NCBI RefSeq assembly: GCF_016756535.1
Contig: NZ_AP023247.1
Span: 1,736,501 to 1,800,500, forward strand
DNA: 64,000 nucleotides
Origin: Mesorhizobium sp. 131-2-1
GTDB lineage: Bacteria; Pseudomonadota; Alphaproteobacteria; Rhizobiales; Rhizobiaceae
Reading direction: 5' to 3'
In this document: positions 43,991 through 53,018 of the stretch, piece by piece
Layout of the letters: the number at the start of each line of letters is the position of its first letter
How positions within the stretch are numbered: the first letter of the stretch is position 1
Position numbers and translations under genes: made by a program
Notes under the pieces: model-generated
Seen by the model: the letters and a program-made list of their open reading frames with translations, nothing else
Told to the model about the DNA's origin: nothing
The model's database searches: none

Positions 43991-44893
43991 TCAGGAGACC
44001 TGTCCCGCCTCCCAGCCGAGGATGGCACGCTTGCGGGTCAGGCCCCAGTGGTATCCGGTGAGGGCGCCGGACTTGCCGAGCGCACGGTGACAAGGCACGA
44101 CGAAGGACATCGGGTTGGCGCCGACGGCCGCGCCCACCGCGCGGCTGGCGCTCGGCGCGCCGATGCTGGCGGCGATCGAGGAGTAGGTGCAGGCCTTGCC
44201 CATCGGGATGCGCAGCAGGGCTTCCCAGACGCGCAGCTGGAAGTCGGTGCCGATCATCACCACGCGCAATGGCTGGTCGGCGCGCCACAGCCTTGGATCG
44301 AAGATGCGCGCGGCATAGGGTGCCGTAGCGCTCATGTCCTCGACATAGGCCGCGTTCGGCCAGCGGCCGGACATGTCGGCGAAGGCCGCCCGCTCGCCGC
44401 CGGGGTCGTTGAAGGCGAGGCCGGCAAGCCCGCGGTCGGTGACCATGATCAGGGCGATGCCGAAGGGCGAGATATGGTAGCCGTAGCGGATGGTGAGGCC
44501 GGCGCCGCGCGTCTTGTAGTCGCCCGGCGACATCGCTTCATGGGTGACGAAGAGATCATGCAGCCGGCCCGGGCCCGACATGCCCACCTCGAACGAGGCC
44601 TCGAGCAGCGGCATGCCGGAATCGAGCAGCCGGCGCGCATGGTCGAGCGTGACTGCCTGCAGGAAGGCCTTGGGCGACAGGCCGGCCCAGCGGGTGAACA
44701 GCTTCTGCAGGCCGGTCGGCGTCTCGCCGACCTCCTCGGCCAGAACCTCGAGCGAAGGCTGGTCGCGATAGTCGAGACTGATCTTCTCGATGGCGCGGCG
44801 CACGACCTCGTAGTCGCTGCCTTCCGGAGTGATGTCGTTCTGAAGGATCGCGGTCGGTTTCATCTGCGCATTCATGGTCATCTGGGCGTTCAT
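43991..44893 (-). CDS. AraC HTH domain fused to methylated-DNA-protein-cysteine methyltransferase
   Basis: 300 aa. An AraC-type helix-turn-helix region (~25-130: SLEVLAEEVGETPTGLQKLF, ASFEVGMSGPGRLHDLFV) precedes an O6-alkylguanine transferase domain with acceptor Cys268 in FVVPCHRALG. This is Ada without its N-terminal phosphotriester domain and its four zinc cysteines. Direct repair of alkylated guanine is expected, with possible autoregulation. ATG 44893 has AAGGAG upstream; an in-frame extension to 44944 is not needed. Confidence 0.9.
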   Translation of the reverse strand: MNAQMTMNAQMKPTAILQNDITPEGSDYEVVRRAIEKISLDYRDQPSLEVLAEEVGETPTGLQKLFTRWAGLSPKAFLQAVTLDHARRLLDSGMPLLEASFEVGMSGPGRLHDLFVTHEAMSPGDYKTRGAGLTIRYGYHISPFGIALIMVTDRGLAGLAFNDPGGERAAFADMSGRWPNAAYVEDMSATAPYAARIFDPRLWRADQPLRVVMIGTDFQLRVWEALLRIPMGKACTYSSIAASIGAPSASRAVGAAVGANPMSFVVPCHRALGKSGALTGYHWGLTRKRAILGWEAGQVS

Positions 44894-45052
44894 GGCAATA
44901 TCTCCTTGACCGCGAATATCGGTCTTCCCGCCCCTTGCCACCACCCGAAACTTGCCTTCCTGCCGCCCGCGCGCGCTGCTGCTTGACGCCCTATGCGGCA
45001 GGGCGTGGAAAGCCGGCGGACCGGATGCGCTGCACAGTTCCGCTTCTGTCGG

Positions 45053-45547
45053 TCAGCGCGCCTTGGCGGTGGCGAGCGCGCGCGAAAAGGCGGCGGCAAA
45101 GCTTTCGCGGGAGTTGGGGTCGAGGAAAGACCCGATCGGCACATTCTTGCCCTGCGCTTCCACCGCCATTCTGGTGATGCCGATCTCGGCATGGCGGGCG
45201 ATCGAGAAGCGCGCCCAGAATGGATTGAAGCGATGCGCCTCCGATTTGCCCGACGGCGCCGTCTTGCGGATGTCGAGGCTGGTGCGAGACACCGATACTT
45301 CCTCGCGGGCGCGGGCGGCACGGTAATTGACGCGGAAAGCGATGTAGCCGGCGATCACGTCGAGCCCGAAGAAGCCGAAGACCGGCCAGGCGCCGCGCGA
45401 CAGGAAGAAGGCGCCGGTGACCAGCCAGCCGAATGAAAGCGCGCCCATCAGGACGAAGAAGCCGGTGCGGCCGAGCGAGCGGTGCGGCGTCAACAAAGCG
45501 TGGAAGAAGGGTTCGTCAGCCTGGAAAGAGGCGTTTGTGTCGCTCAT
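45053..45547 (-). CDS. DUF2244 family membrane protein
   Basis: 164 aa with two transmembrane helices (about 29-50 and 55-72) and a basic C-terminal region. The DUF2244 core is PHRSLGRTGFFVLMGALSFG and RFNPFWARFSI. Proteins of this family neighbour endonuclease III in many alphaproteobacteria. Only 22 bp separate its start from the nth start on the other strand. Function unknown. Confidence 0.83.
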   Translation of the reverse strand: MSDTNASFQADEPFFHALLTPHRSLGRTGFFVLMGALSFGWLVTGAFFLSRGAWPVFGFFGLDVIAGYIAFRVNYRAARAREEVSVSRTSLDIRKTAPSGKSEAHRFNPFWARFSIARHAEIGITRMAVEAQGKNVPIGSFLDPNSRESFAAAFSRALATAKAR

Positions 45548-45569
45548 GGCTGGATATTATAGGAAGGAA

Positions 45570-46376
45570 ATGGCAAGCCCCAAGACGAAAAAATCCCCAA
45601 TGCCCAAAAATGCACTGCCGCCCGGCCGGCGCGACGGCTCGAACACCAAGCCGCGACCGAGGCCGGCGCGATCACGGCCGCTCTACAGTCCGGCCGAGGT
45701 GCATGAGATCTTCCGGCGGTTTTCCGTGCAGCGGCCGAAGCCGAAGGGCGAGCTCGAACATGTCAATGCCTTCACGCTGCTGGTCGCAGTGGTGCTGTCG
45801 GCGCAAGCCACCGATGCCGGCGTCAACAAGGCGACGCGAGCGCTGTTTGCGGTCGCCGACACGCCGCAAGAGATGCTGGCGCTCGGTGAAGCGAAAGTCG
45901 GCGACTACATCCGAACCATCGGACTCTGGCGCAACAAGGCCAAGAACGTAATCGCGCTGTCCAAGGCGCTGATCGACGAGCATGGCGGCGAGGTGCCCGC
46001 CGACCGCGATCAACTGGTCAAGCTGCCGGGGGTCGGACGCAAGACCGCGAACGTCGTTCTCAACATGGCCTTCGGCCAGCACACAATGGCGGTCGACACC
46101 CATATTTTCCGCATCGGCAACCGGCTGGGGCTGGCGCCTGGCAAGACGCCCGAGCAGGTCGAGCAGGGGCTGCTGAAGATCATTCCGGACGAGTATATGC
46201 GCCATGCCCATCACTGGCTGATCCTGCACGGCCGCTATGTCTGCAAGGCGCGCAAGCCGGACTGTCCGGCCTGCGTCATCGCCGACATCTGCAAGGCGGC
46301 CGAGAAAACGGCCGAGATGCCGGCGCCCCTGGTGCCGATCGCGCCGCTTGCGGAGACAGTTGCCGCCGAGGCTTAG
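45570..46376 (+). CDS. nth: Endonuclease III (DNA glycosylase/AP lyase)
   Basis: 268 aa. The helix-hairpin-helix is LPGVGRKTANVVL with catalytic Lys158, the second catalytic residue is Asp176 (AVDTHIFR), and the [4Fe-4S] cluster ligands are Cys225, Cys232, Cys235 and Cys241 (C-x6-C-x2-C-x5-C). It removes oxidised pyrimidines. The N-terminal ~40 residues are basic and variable; ATG 45570 has AGGAAGG just upstream, and ATG 45546 and ATG 45600 are alternatives. Confidence 0.93.
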   Translation: MASPKTKKSPMPKNALPPGRRDGSNTKPRPRPARSRPLYSPAEVHEIFRRFSVQRPKPKGELEHVNAFTLLVAVVLSAQATDAGVNKATRALFAVADTPQEMLALGEAKVGDYIRTIGLWRNKAKNVIALSKALIDEHGGEVPADRDQLVKLPGVGRKTANVVLNMAFGQHTMAVDTHIFRIGNRLGLAPGKTPEQVEQGLLKIIPDEYMRHAHHWLILHGRYVCKARKPDCPACVIADICKAAEKTAEMPAPLVPIAPLAETVAAEA

Positions 46377-46423
46377 AGCGGTCCAGCGCAATTCCGTACG
46401 GAAAACCGCCGCCTTGGAATTGC

Positions 46424-46879
46424 TCAGTAACCGTAGCCGCGTGCCATCGCGGCGGCGAAGACAGGGATCAGCAGGAAGATGAAGGCCTCGGCGCGGACAT
46501 AGGTCTTCACCGAGGCGAGCTCGGCGGCGGGCACCGCGAAAGAGGGATTGGTGCCGGCCTGCCTGTTCCAGGAGATGAAACGGACGGTCGGGACGATCGA
46601 CAAAAGGCCGACGATGACGAAGGCCGCCATCTTTGCCCAGAACATCCAGTTGTAGACGTAGAATTCCCAGCCCTTCAGGCCATAGAAGACGCGGCCGATG
46701 CCGACGACGACGATCAGCATGGCGATGATGCCGTAGTGGCGGTCGATGCCGACGAGGCGCTTCAATGTCGCTGCGGGCAAATCGCCCCGGATCAGCACGA
46801 ACTCGGCGCCGATGATGCCGGCCAGCGAAAACACCAGCAGATGGTGGATGATGGCCAGCACGAGGTCGGTGGTATCCAT
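46424..46879 (-). CDS. DUF2214 family membrane protein
   Basis: 151 aa with four hydrophobic helices; recognisable family segments are AIIHHLLVFSLAGIIGAEFV and DRHYGIIAMLIVVVGIGRVF (His residues in the first two helices may bind haem). Function is not established. It is a single gene, convergent with nth. Confidence 0.8.
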   Translation of the reverse strand: MDTTDLVLAIIHHLLVFSLAGIIGAEFVLIRGDLPAATLKRLVGIDRHYGIIAMLIVVVGIGRVFYGLKGWEFYVYNWMFWAKMAAFVIVGLLSIVPTVRFISWNRQAGTNPSFAVPAAELASVKTYVRAEAFIFLLIPVFAAAMARGYGY

Positions 46880-47083
46880 GCTTTCTCCCTCAGGTCGAAT
46901 GACGGGCAGGCTGAATCGGTCTGCCCGCGAAGACTAGCATCGTCGGACAGAATTCCCAGACGTGGTCAGCCCGCCCTGGTGTGGCAGGGCATTGGTCTGG
47001 AGGATCCTCCGTGCTGCCCGTGGCCCTTGTTCCACGCAATCGATTTGCTAGGCGCTTCTCGCAGGTCAATCGAGGCGAGTTCC

Positions 47084-47617
47084 ATGGGCAGTCCAAAACC
47101 AATCGGCGTGCCGGTCATCGAAACGGAGCGGACCATCCTGCGGGCGCACCGGCTGGATGATTTCGACGCCTACGTCGCCATGTGGGCCGATCCCGCCGTC
47201 ACCCGCTTCATCGGCGGCAAGCCGCGCACTCGCGAGGAAAGCTGGATGCGCTTCCTGCGCCATGCCGGGCTGTGGTCATTGCTCGGCTATGGGTTTTGGG
47301 CGATCGAGGAGAAGGCGAGCGGCCGCTTCGTCGGCGAGGCCGGATTCCACGATTTGAAGCGCGATATCGAGCCGTCGATCGAGGGCGTGCCGGAGGCCGG
47401 CTGGGCGCTGGCCCCGGAAGCGCATGGCCGGGGACTGGCGAGCGAAGTGGTGCAGCGCGCTCTCGCCTGGGGAGACGTGACGTTCTCGCCGGCCAGAACC
47501 GTCTGCATCATCGATCCGGAAAACACCGCTTCGCTCAATGTCGCGGCCAAATGCGGTTACAGGGAAATCCTGCGCACCACCTATCACGACAACGCGACGA
47601 TCCTGCTGGAGCGGTAG
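47084..47617 (+). CDS. GNAT-family N-acetyltransferase (RimJ/RimL type)
   Basis: 177 aa. Family segments: ETERTILRAHRLDDFDAYVA, the acetyl-CoA site GWALAPEAHGRGLASEVVQR, and the C-terminal IDPENTASLNVAAKCGYRE. It transfers acetyl to an amine of unknown identity (protein N-terminus or small molecule). ATG 47084 is used; an in-frame stretch back to 46736 overlaps the divergent DUF2214 gene and is not coding. Confidence 0.87.
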   Translation: MGSPKPIGVPVIETERTILRAHRLDDFDAYVAMWADPAVTRFIGGKPRTREESWMRFLRHAGLWSLLGYGFWAIEEKASGRFVGEAGFHDLKRDIEPSIEGVPEAGWALAPEAHGRGLASEVVQRALAWGDVTFSPARTVCIIDPENTASLNVAAKCGYREILRTTYHDNATILLER

Positions 47618-47622
47618 CGCCG

Positions 47623-50100
47623 TCATCCAGCCTTGCGCAGCTTGCGCGCAAGGGCGTTCTGCGGATCAGCGTGCGGCGCGGCGCCGGGGTGCAGCAATTT
47701 CGTGCGTGCGTCGAACGGTTGCGGCCTGGCGATCGCATAGCCCTGGGCATAGTCGACGCCGATCGATTTCAAGGCCGTGACGATGCTCTCGCTTTCGACG
47801 AACTCGGCAATGGTGCGCTTACCCATCACCTTGCCGATATGGTCGATCATCTCGACCATGGCACGGTCGATGCGATCCTCCAGCATGTCCTTGACGAAGC
47901 TGCCATCGATTTTCAGATAGTCGACGGGCAAGTGCTTCAGATAGGCGAAGGACGACATGCCGGAGCCGAAATCGTCGAGAGCGAAGCGGCATCCCAATTC
48001 GCGCAACTGGGCAATGAAGCGCATGGCGTTGGCGAGGTCGGCGATTGCGCTGGTCTCGGTGATCTCGAGGCAGATGAGTTTCGGCGGAATGCCGTTGATG
48101 TCGAACTGCTCGCGCAGGAAATCGAGAAACGTTTCGTCACCGAAACTTGCCCCCGAGAGATTGATGGCACAGGTGGCAATCGGAGCGGCCGCAGGATCGG
48201 CAAGGCGCGCGGCCAGAACGGCGAAGGTGCTGCGCACGACCCAGCGGTCGATCGACGGCATCAGCCCGTAGCGCTCGGCCGCCGGAATGAAGCTGGCCGG
48301 CGAGACAATGGAACCATCCTCGTCCGTCAGCCTGAGCAGGATTTCGAGATGCGCCCCGCCTTCCGCCGCGGCGGCGTTGAGCGGCCATATCTCCTGGGAA
48401 TAGAGCCTGAAGCGGTTTTCCTCCAGCGCGGCGTGCAGGCGCTGTACCCAGGCCATTTCCGTGAACCGTTCCCGCAGGGCCGTGTCGCTGTCGCTATGCA
48501 GTTGAACCCGATTGCGGCCCTTTTCCTTGGCCATGTAGCAGGCGACATCGGCGGCCTGCAGGGTTTCTTCAAGCGTGACCTTGGCATCCACGATCTGAAC
48601 CATGCCGATGCTGACGCTGATGGCGAACGGTCTTCCGGTCCAGGAGAAATGCAGGTCCTGCACGGTCGCGCGCAGCCGTTCGGCAATGTCGGCGGCGAGA
48701 TCCGGGCTGCAATCGAGGAGGAGGACGCCGAATTCGTCGCCGCCCAGTCGCGCCAGAATGTCGTCCGGCCGAAGTTCGTTGCTCAGCAATATGGAGACCT
48801 GGCGCAGCAACTGGTCGCCGGCAGCATGGCCGCATGTGTCGTTGACCAGCTTGAACTGGTCGAGATCCAGATACATCAGGGCATGCTGGCCGGTCCGATG
48901 ATGCAAGTCCTGGATGGCCTTCTGCAGGCGGCTCTCGAAGTCGCGGCGATTTGCAAGCCCCGTCAACCCGTCATGCGATGCCTGCCATGAGAGGCGCTCG
49001 ATGTAGTCCTGCTCGCGCGTCATGTCATGGAAGGCGAGCACGGCGCCGACGACTTGGCCGGATACCAAAAGCGGTGCGCCGGTCAGGGCAACGGGAACGA
49101 CCGAACCGTCGGCGCGCTGCAGCAGTCGCGGGCGGGCATTGGAACGCCTCGGCTCGCCGGCCAGAAGGCGCTCGATCCATTGCGTCTCCTCGACGCCGTT
49201 GTCCTTGTCGATGAGCTTGAACAGCGACGCGATCGGTTTGCCTCTCGCCAGTTCGAACGTGCGCGCCAGCAGACGTTCGGCGACCGCGTTCATGTAGTCC
49301 AGCCGCCCGTCGGAACTCGTGCTGATCACGGCCTGGCCGATCGAAGCAAGCGTGATCTGGGCCCGTTCGCGTTCGGCATTGAGCGCGCTCTGGAAAGCCT
49401 GGCGTTGCGCCAGGAGTTTGCGCGTGCGCCACACGGCAAGCAGGATGAGCAATGCCGCCGTGGCGAGATTGGCCAGCGTCAACGCCATGTTGATGAAACG
49501 CGAACCCTCGCCCAGGCTGTCGGAGAATGCCTTGGAGAGGGGGCCGATCTCATCGTTGAGCCGGTGGATCTCTGCCTTCCAGGCACCGATCTGCTCCGCC
49601 GATACCGGTCCTTCCGCGACCTTCCGGTGGATTGTCTCGCCCAGCGCATCGAGCGCCAGGATCATGTCGTCAGCCGCCGCCCAGCGCTGGATGGCGGCGT
49701 CGAGATAGCTGAACCAGCGAAAATTCCGGAACAGCCAGATCATTCCCGCGACATCGTCAGCGTGATTTCCACCTTGCAGGAAGCCAGCGCGCGCCGCGTC
49801 GGTGTCGGGCTCGGCCTGCTCGAGCGCCAGCCGCGCCGCATGATCGGCCAGTGGAACGGCAATGGCTGCGCGATACTCGTTGAAGAAATCCGTCTTGCCG
49901 GTATCGGCATAGAGGCTGAGGAAATAGATGGCCTCTTTCTGTCCTTTCGACCAATGGCTCTCGCCGCCAACGTAGGCGCGAACCGCCGAAAGTGTGTAGA
50001 GGCTGCCGCTGGCGACCAGCGCCTGGACAAGGACCACGAGGATGAATGGCCAGACCAACCCGACAAGACGTGGGCTGGAAAGCGCCGGTGACAGCCTCAT
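47623..50100 (-). CDS. Membrane-bound PAS-GGDEF-EAL protein (cyclic di-GMP turnover)
   Basis: 825 aa. Two membrane helices (about 12-34 and 210-232) enclose a periplasmic sensor region. A PAS domain follows (~250-370), then GGDEF (RLGGDEF near 453, with a RxxD inhibitory site RPDD upstream) and EAL (motif is EILLR near 584, then [34 protein letters not shown]). The metal and base residues are kept, so both activities are possible. ATG 50100 is chosen; an extension to 50244 has no support. Confidence 0.87.
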   Translation of the reverse strand: MRLSPALSSPRLVGLVWPFILVVLVQALVASGSLYTLSAVRAYVGGESHWSKGQKEAIYFLSLYADTGKTDFFNEYRAAIAVPLADHAARLALEQAEPDTDAARAGFLQGGNHADDVAGMIWLFRNFRWFSYLDAAIQRWAAADDMILALDALGETIHRKVAEGPVSAEQIGAWKAEIHRLNDEIGPLSKAFSDSLGEGSRFINMALTLANLATAALLILLAVWRTRKLLAQRQAFQSALNAERERAQITLASIGQAVISTSSDGRLDYMNAVAERLLARTFELARGKPIASLFKLIDKDNGVEETQWIERLLAGEPRRSNARPRLLQRADGSVVPVALTGAPLLVSGQVVGAVLAFHDMTREQDYIERLSWQASHDGLTGLANRRDFESRLQKAIQDLHHRTGQHALMYLDLDQFKLVNDTCGHAAGDQLLRQVSILLSNELRPDDILARLGGDEFGVLLLDCSPDLAADIAERLRATVQDLHFSWTGRPFAISVSIGMVQIVDAKVTLEETLQAADVACYMAKEKGRNRVQLHSDSDTALRERFTEMAWVQRLHAALEENRFRLYSQEIWPLNAAAAEGGAHLEILLRLTDEDGSIVSPASFIPAAERYGLMPSIDRWVVRSTFAVLAARLADPAAAPIATCAINLSGASFGDETFLDFLREQFDINGIPPKLICLEITETSAIADLANAMRFIAQLRELGCRFALDDFGSGMSSFAYLKHLPVDYLKIDGSFVKDMLEDRIDRAMVEMIDHIGKVMGKRTIAEFVESESIVTALKSIGVDYAQGYAIARPQPFDARTKLLHPGAAPHADPQNALARKLRKAG

Positions 50101-50428
50101 CAAGCTTCCATGGAAATTGCCATGGCCCCCGTGAACCCGCTGGGCCTGACCAAGGCAATTGCAGGCCAGGCGAAACTTCTCTCCCTCGTGTCGCGGCTCG
50201 TCACGCGACAACAGCTCGACTAGCATGTCGGCCTTAACAGCCAATAAACTTGCCGAGTATTTTCACTTGAGACGACTGTCTTCTTCCACAGGGTGCTTAC
50301 GCAAGGGTATAGGATAGGATTTTAGGCAAATACTATTGCAGTTCGACTTCTTGCAATTTGCTTTCGCTCGAAAGCCCGGCAAGTCGTGGCCAACTCATGG
50401 AAACATAATTCAAAGAGATTCCAGTGCT
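50101..50428. other. 328-bp intergenic region between the GGDEF/EAL gene and iclR-type gene
   Basis: No gene recognised. The middle (50230-50400) is AT-rich relative to the window and probably contains the GGDEF/EAL promoter. I found no clear promoter motif, repeat or RNA structure. Confidence 0.55.
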
Positions 50429-51181
50429 TTACAGGCGTTCGGCCGCTTTCAAACTTGCCCGTTCTAGCATCGAGGCGTCCTCGCCGAAGGCGCGCGTGGC
50501 GCGAGCCGCCGCCTCGAGCAACGGCGCGGTCATGCGCCGCAGAAAGGCTGCGTCGACTCGCGTTCTGGGGCCGGCAAGGGTGAGTGCGCCGAGAAGGGTC
50601 CGGCCAGGTCCAAAAACAGGCGCCGAGACGCCTGCCGTCTCGGGGTCGCGGTCGCCCACCGACAAATGGTGATAGTCCGCGCGGATGGTCTCGTAGGGCT
50701 CGCCCGGCTCGCCGGAGAACGCGGCAAGTACGCGGCCGCCGGAACCCGCCAGCAAGGGCAGCACGTCGCCCTCGCGGATCGTGTAGCGGATCGGATGTTT
50801 GGATTCGACGCGGTAGAGGCAGGTGCGGACATCGCCGGAGCGGACATAGAAGGCGACGCTTTCCCAGCTCCGCTCCGACAGATCGCGCATGATCGGCAGC
50901 AGGACATCCATGGCCACGACCGACCGCTGGTAGAGCGCGCCAAGCCTGAAGGTGGCCGGCCCGATGCGATAGCGCCCGTCCTCGAGGCGTTCCAGCAACT
51001 GTCCGCGCATCAGCGAGTTGGCGAGCCTCAGTATCGTGCTCTTGTAAAGGCCGGTGCGGGTGGCGATCTCGGCCAGGCCGAGCGAGCGATCGGCCGCGGT
51101 GAATGCGTCGAGGATGGCGATGGCGCGGTCGAGCGCTGCAACGCCCTCGGCCGATGCCGGACTTGACGATGTGTCTGTCAT
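50429..51181 (-). CDS. IclR-family transcriptional regulator
   Basis: 250 aa. The N-terminal winged HTH (ALDRAIAILDAFTAADRSLG, GLYKSTILRLANSL) is followed by the IclR effector domain (~85-245; SGDVRTCLYRVESKHPIRY, LLAGSGGRVLAAFSG). It is divergent from tctC across 202 bp that contain a 15-bp perfect palindrome. It probably controls the tctCBA-CoA transferase-lyase unit in response to a tricarboxylate-type ligand (inference). Confidence 0.9.
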   Translation of the reverse strand: MTDTSSSPASAEGVAALDRAIAILDAFTAADRSLGLAEIATRTGLYKSTILRLANSLMRGQLLERLEDGRYRIGPATFRLGALYQRSVVAMDVLLPIMRDLSERSWESVAFYVRSGDVRTCLYRVESKHPIRYTIREGDVLPLLAGSGGRVLAAFSGEPGEPYETIRADYHHLSVGDRDPETAGVSAPVFGPGRTLLGALTLAGPRTRVDAAFLRRMTAPLLEAAARATRAFGEDASMLERASLKAAERL

Positions 51182-51253
51182 CTCGATGACGGTTTCATTT
51201 CGATGCCCCGCCCGGGCAGGGCCGGGATGGCGGGATTTTGTCGTGTCAAAGCC

Positions 51254-51290
51254 GTTCTGTCCAGCAGAATGGCATTCCCGTTGACAGAAC
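51254..51290. promoter_or_regulatory. Palindromes between iclR and tctC (candidate IclR operator)
   Basis: TTCTGTCCAGCAGAA (51255-51269) is a perfect 15-bp interrupted palindrome, the size typical of IclR sites. In addition GTTCTGTC (51254-51261) has an exact inverted copy GACAGAAC at 51283-51290, next to a TTGACA at 51281-51286. Confidence 0.5.
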
Positions 51291-51383
51291 GCGGTAACAT
51301 CTGCTTGAACTCGAAGTGCGGGTCTGAATTCAGGCCACGTCTTGGCAGGCACCGGAGGAGGTGTCGTGATTTGGAGGAATCCC

Positions 51384-52349
51384 ATGCTGAACAGACGCAG
51401 ATTCTTGACGAGCACCGCGGCCGGCATCGCGGCATTGCACTTCACACCCGCCTTCGCGCAGGACGCGCCGCAGCTCCAGATCTTCGTGCCGGCCGCGCCC
51501 GGCGGCGGCTGGGACCAGACGGCCCGTACGATCGACCAGGTGCTGCGCTCTGAAAAGCTGATCTCCGGCTCACAGATCACCAATGTCGGCGGCGCCGGCG
51601 GCACGGTCGGCCTGCCGCAGTTCGTGAACCAATGGAAGGGCAAGGGCAATTCGCTGATGGTGGCCGGCATGGTCATGGTCGGCGCCATCATCGCCAACAA
51701 GTCGGCCAACAACCTGACCGAGGTGACGCCGATCGCCCGCCTGACCGGCGAGTTCGAGGCGCTGGTGGTCCCAGCGGCATCGCCGTTCAAGACGGCGGCC
51801 GATTTCGTCGCCGCGCTCAAGGCGGATCCGACCCAGGTTCCGGTGGCGGGCGGCTCCGCCGGCGGTTCGGACCATATCCTGTTCGGGCTGATCGCAAAGT
51901 CCGCCGGCGTGCAGGCGACCAATCTCTCCTATGTGCCGTTTGCCGGCGGCGGCGAGGCGCTGTCGGCGCTGCTCGGCAACCAGGTGGCGGCCGGCATTTC
52001 CGGCTATGGCGAGTTCTCCGAGCAGATCAAGGCGGGTGCGCTCAGGTTGCTCGCCATCTCCGCCGACAAGCGCCAGGAAGGTATCGACGCGCCGACGCTG
52101 AAGGAGGCCGGCATCGATGTCGAACTGTTCAACTGGCGCGGCGTCTTCGCTCCGCCCGGCGTCTCCGACGACGACAAGGCGGCGATGATCAAGCTGGTCG
52201 AGACCATGGCCAAGAGCGAGGCCTGGGCGACCGAGTGCAAGAACCGAAACTGGACGCCGATCCTGCTCAGCGGCGACGATTATGCCAAGTTCGTCACCGA
52301 GGACACCGCCCGCATCGGCGCCATCCTCAAGGATCTCGGCCTCGCCTGA
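51384..52349 (+). CDS. tctC: Tripartite tricarboxylate transporter solute-binding protein
   Basis: 321 aa periplasmic binding protein of the Bug/TctC family. The N-terminus carries a twin-arginine-like signal (NRRRFLTSTAAG) cleaved after AFA. Family segments include FVPAAPGGGWDQTAR, NVGGAGGTVGL and YVPFAGGGEALSALLGNQVA. It captures a carboxylate ligand for TctAB. The start is ATG 51384 behind TTGGAGGAAT. Confidence 0.9.
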   Translation: MLNRRRFLTSTAAGIAALHFTPAFAQDAPQLQIFVPAAPGGGWDQTARTIDQVLRSEKLISGSQITNVGGAGGTVGLPQFVNQWKGKGNSLMVAGMVMVGAIIANKSANNLTEVTPIARLTGEFEALVVPAASPFKTAADFVAALKADPTQVPVAGGSAGGSDHILFGLIAKSAGVQATNLSYVPFAGGGEALSALLGNQVAAGISGYGEFSEQIKAGALRLLAISADKRQEGIDAPTLKEAGIDVELFNWRGVFAPPGVSDDDKAAMIKLVETMAKSEAWATECKNRNWTPILLSGDDYAKFVTEDTARIGAILKDLGLA

Positions 52350-52480
52350 TCCCTTCCCCCGGCGGGGCGGCCAGAGCCGCTCCGCCTGGACCCTCGCCAA
52401 GCGCATGGACATGACATCCATCGCGGGCGAGACTGCGGCCAGGCCGGCCGTGGGATGCCGGCCATCGAGGGAGGACGTTC

Positions 52481-53014
52481 ATGAGCACCAGCGACCAGCA
52501 GGCGCCGCCGCGCTTTGCCGTACCCGAATTGTTGATCGGCGTCGGGCTTCTGGCCTGCGCCGCCGCCGTGGCCTGGCAGACGCTGGCGATCCCGGTGTCG
52601 CCGCTCTATTCCAAGGTCGGACCGACGGTCTTCCCCTACATCACCATGGCCGGCATGGTGGTCCTGTCCTTGCTGCTCATCGTGGCGGCGCTTCGGGGCG
52701 GCTGGCAGCCCGAGGAGGAAAAAGAGACGCCGACCGACTGGAAGGCGATGGGTTTCGTGGCTGCAGGCCTCGTCGCCAACCTTGTGCTCATCCAGCCGCT
52801 TGGCTTCACCGCCGCCTCGGTGATCATGTTTGTCCTGATCTGCTACGGTTTCGGCAGCCGGAATCCGCTGCGCGACGCGCTGCTCGGCCTCATCCTGGCG
52901 CTCGCGGCCTATTTCGGTTTCGCCAGGGCGCTCGGCGTCAACATCGGCGCCGGCTTCGTCGAGAACCAGTTGAACACGGCGATCAACGCCGTCATCGCCA
53001 TGGTCAGGGGCTGA
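52481..53014 (+). CDS. tctB: Tripartite tricarboxylate transporter small membrane subunit
   Basis: 177 aa with four transmembrane helices (about 15-33, 49-73, 86-107 and 118-145). It is the small, poorly conserved TctB subunit; identity rests on topology plus position between tctC and tctA. It starts 131 bp after tctC with GGAGGACG upstream and ends 4 bp before tctA. Confidence 0.85.
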   Translation: MSTSDQQAPPRFAVPELLIGVGLLACAAAVAWQTLAIPVSPLYSKVGPTVFPYITMAGMVVLSLLLIVAALRGGWQPEEEKETPTDWKAMGFVAAGLVANLVLIQPLGFTAASVIMFVLICYGFGSRNPLRDALLGLILALAAYFGFARALGVNIGAGFVENQLNTAINAVIAMVRG

Positions 53015-53018
53015 CGCC

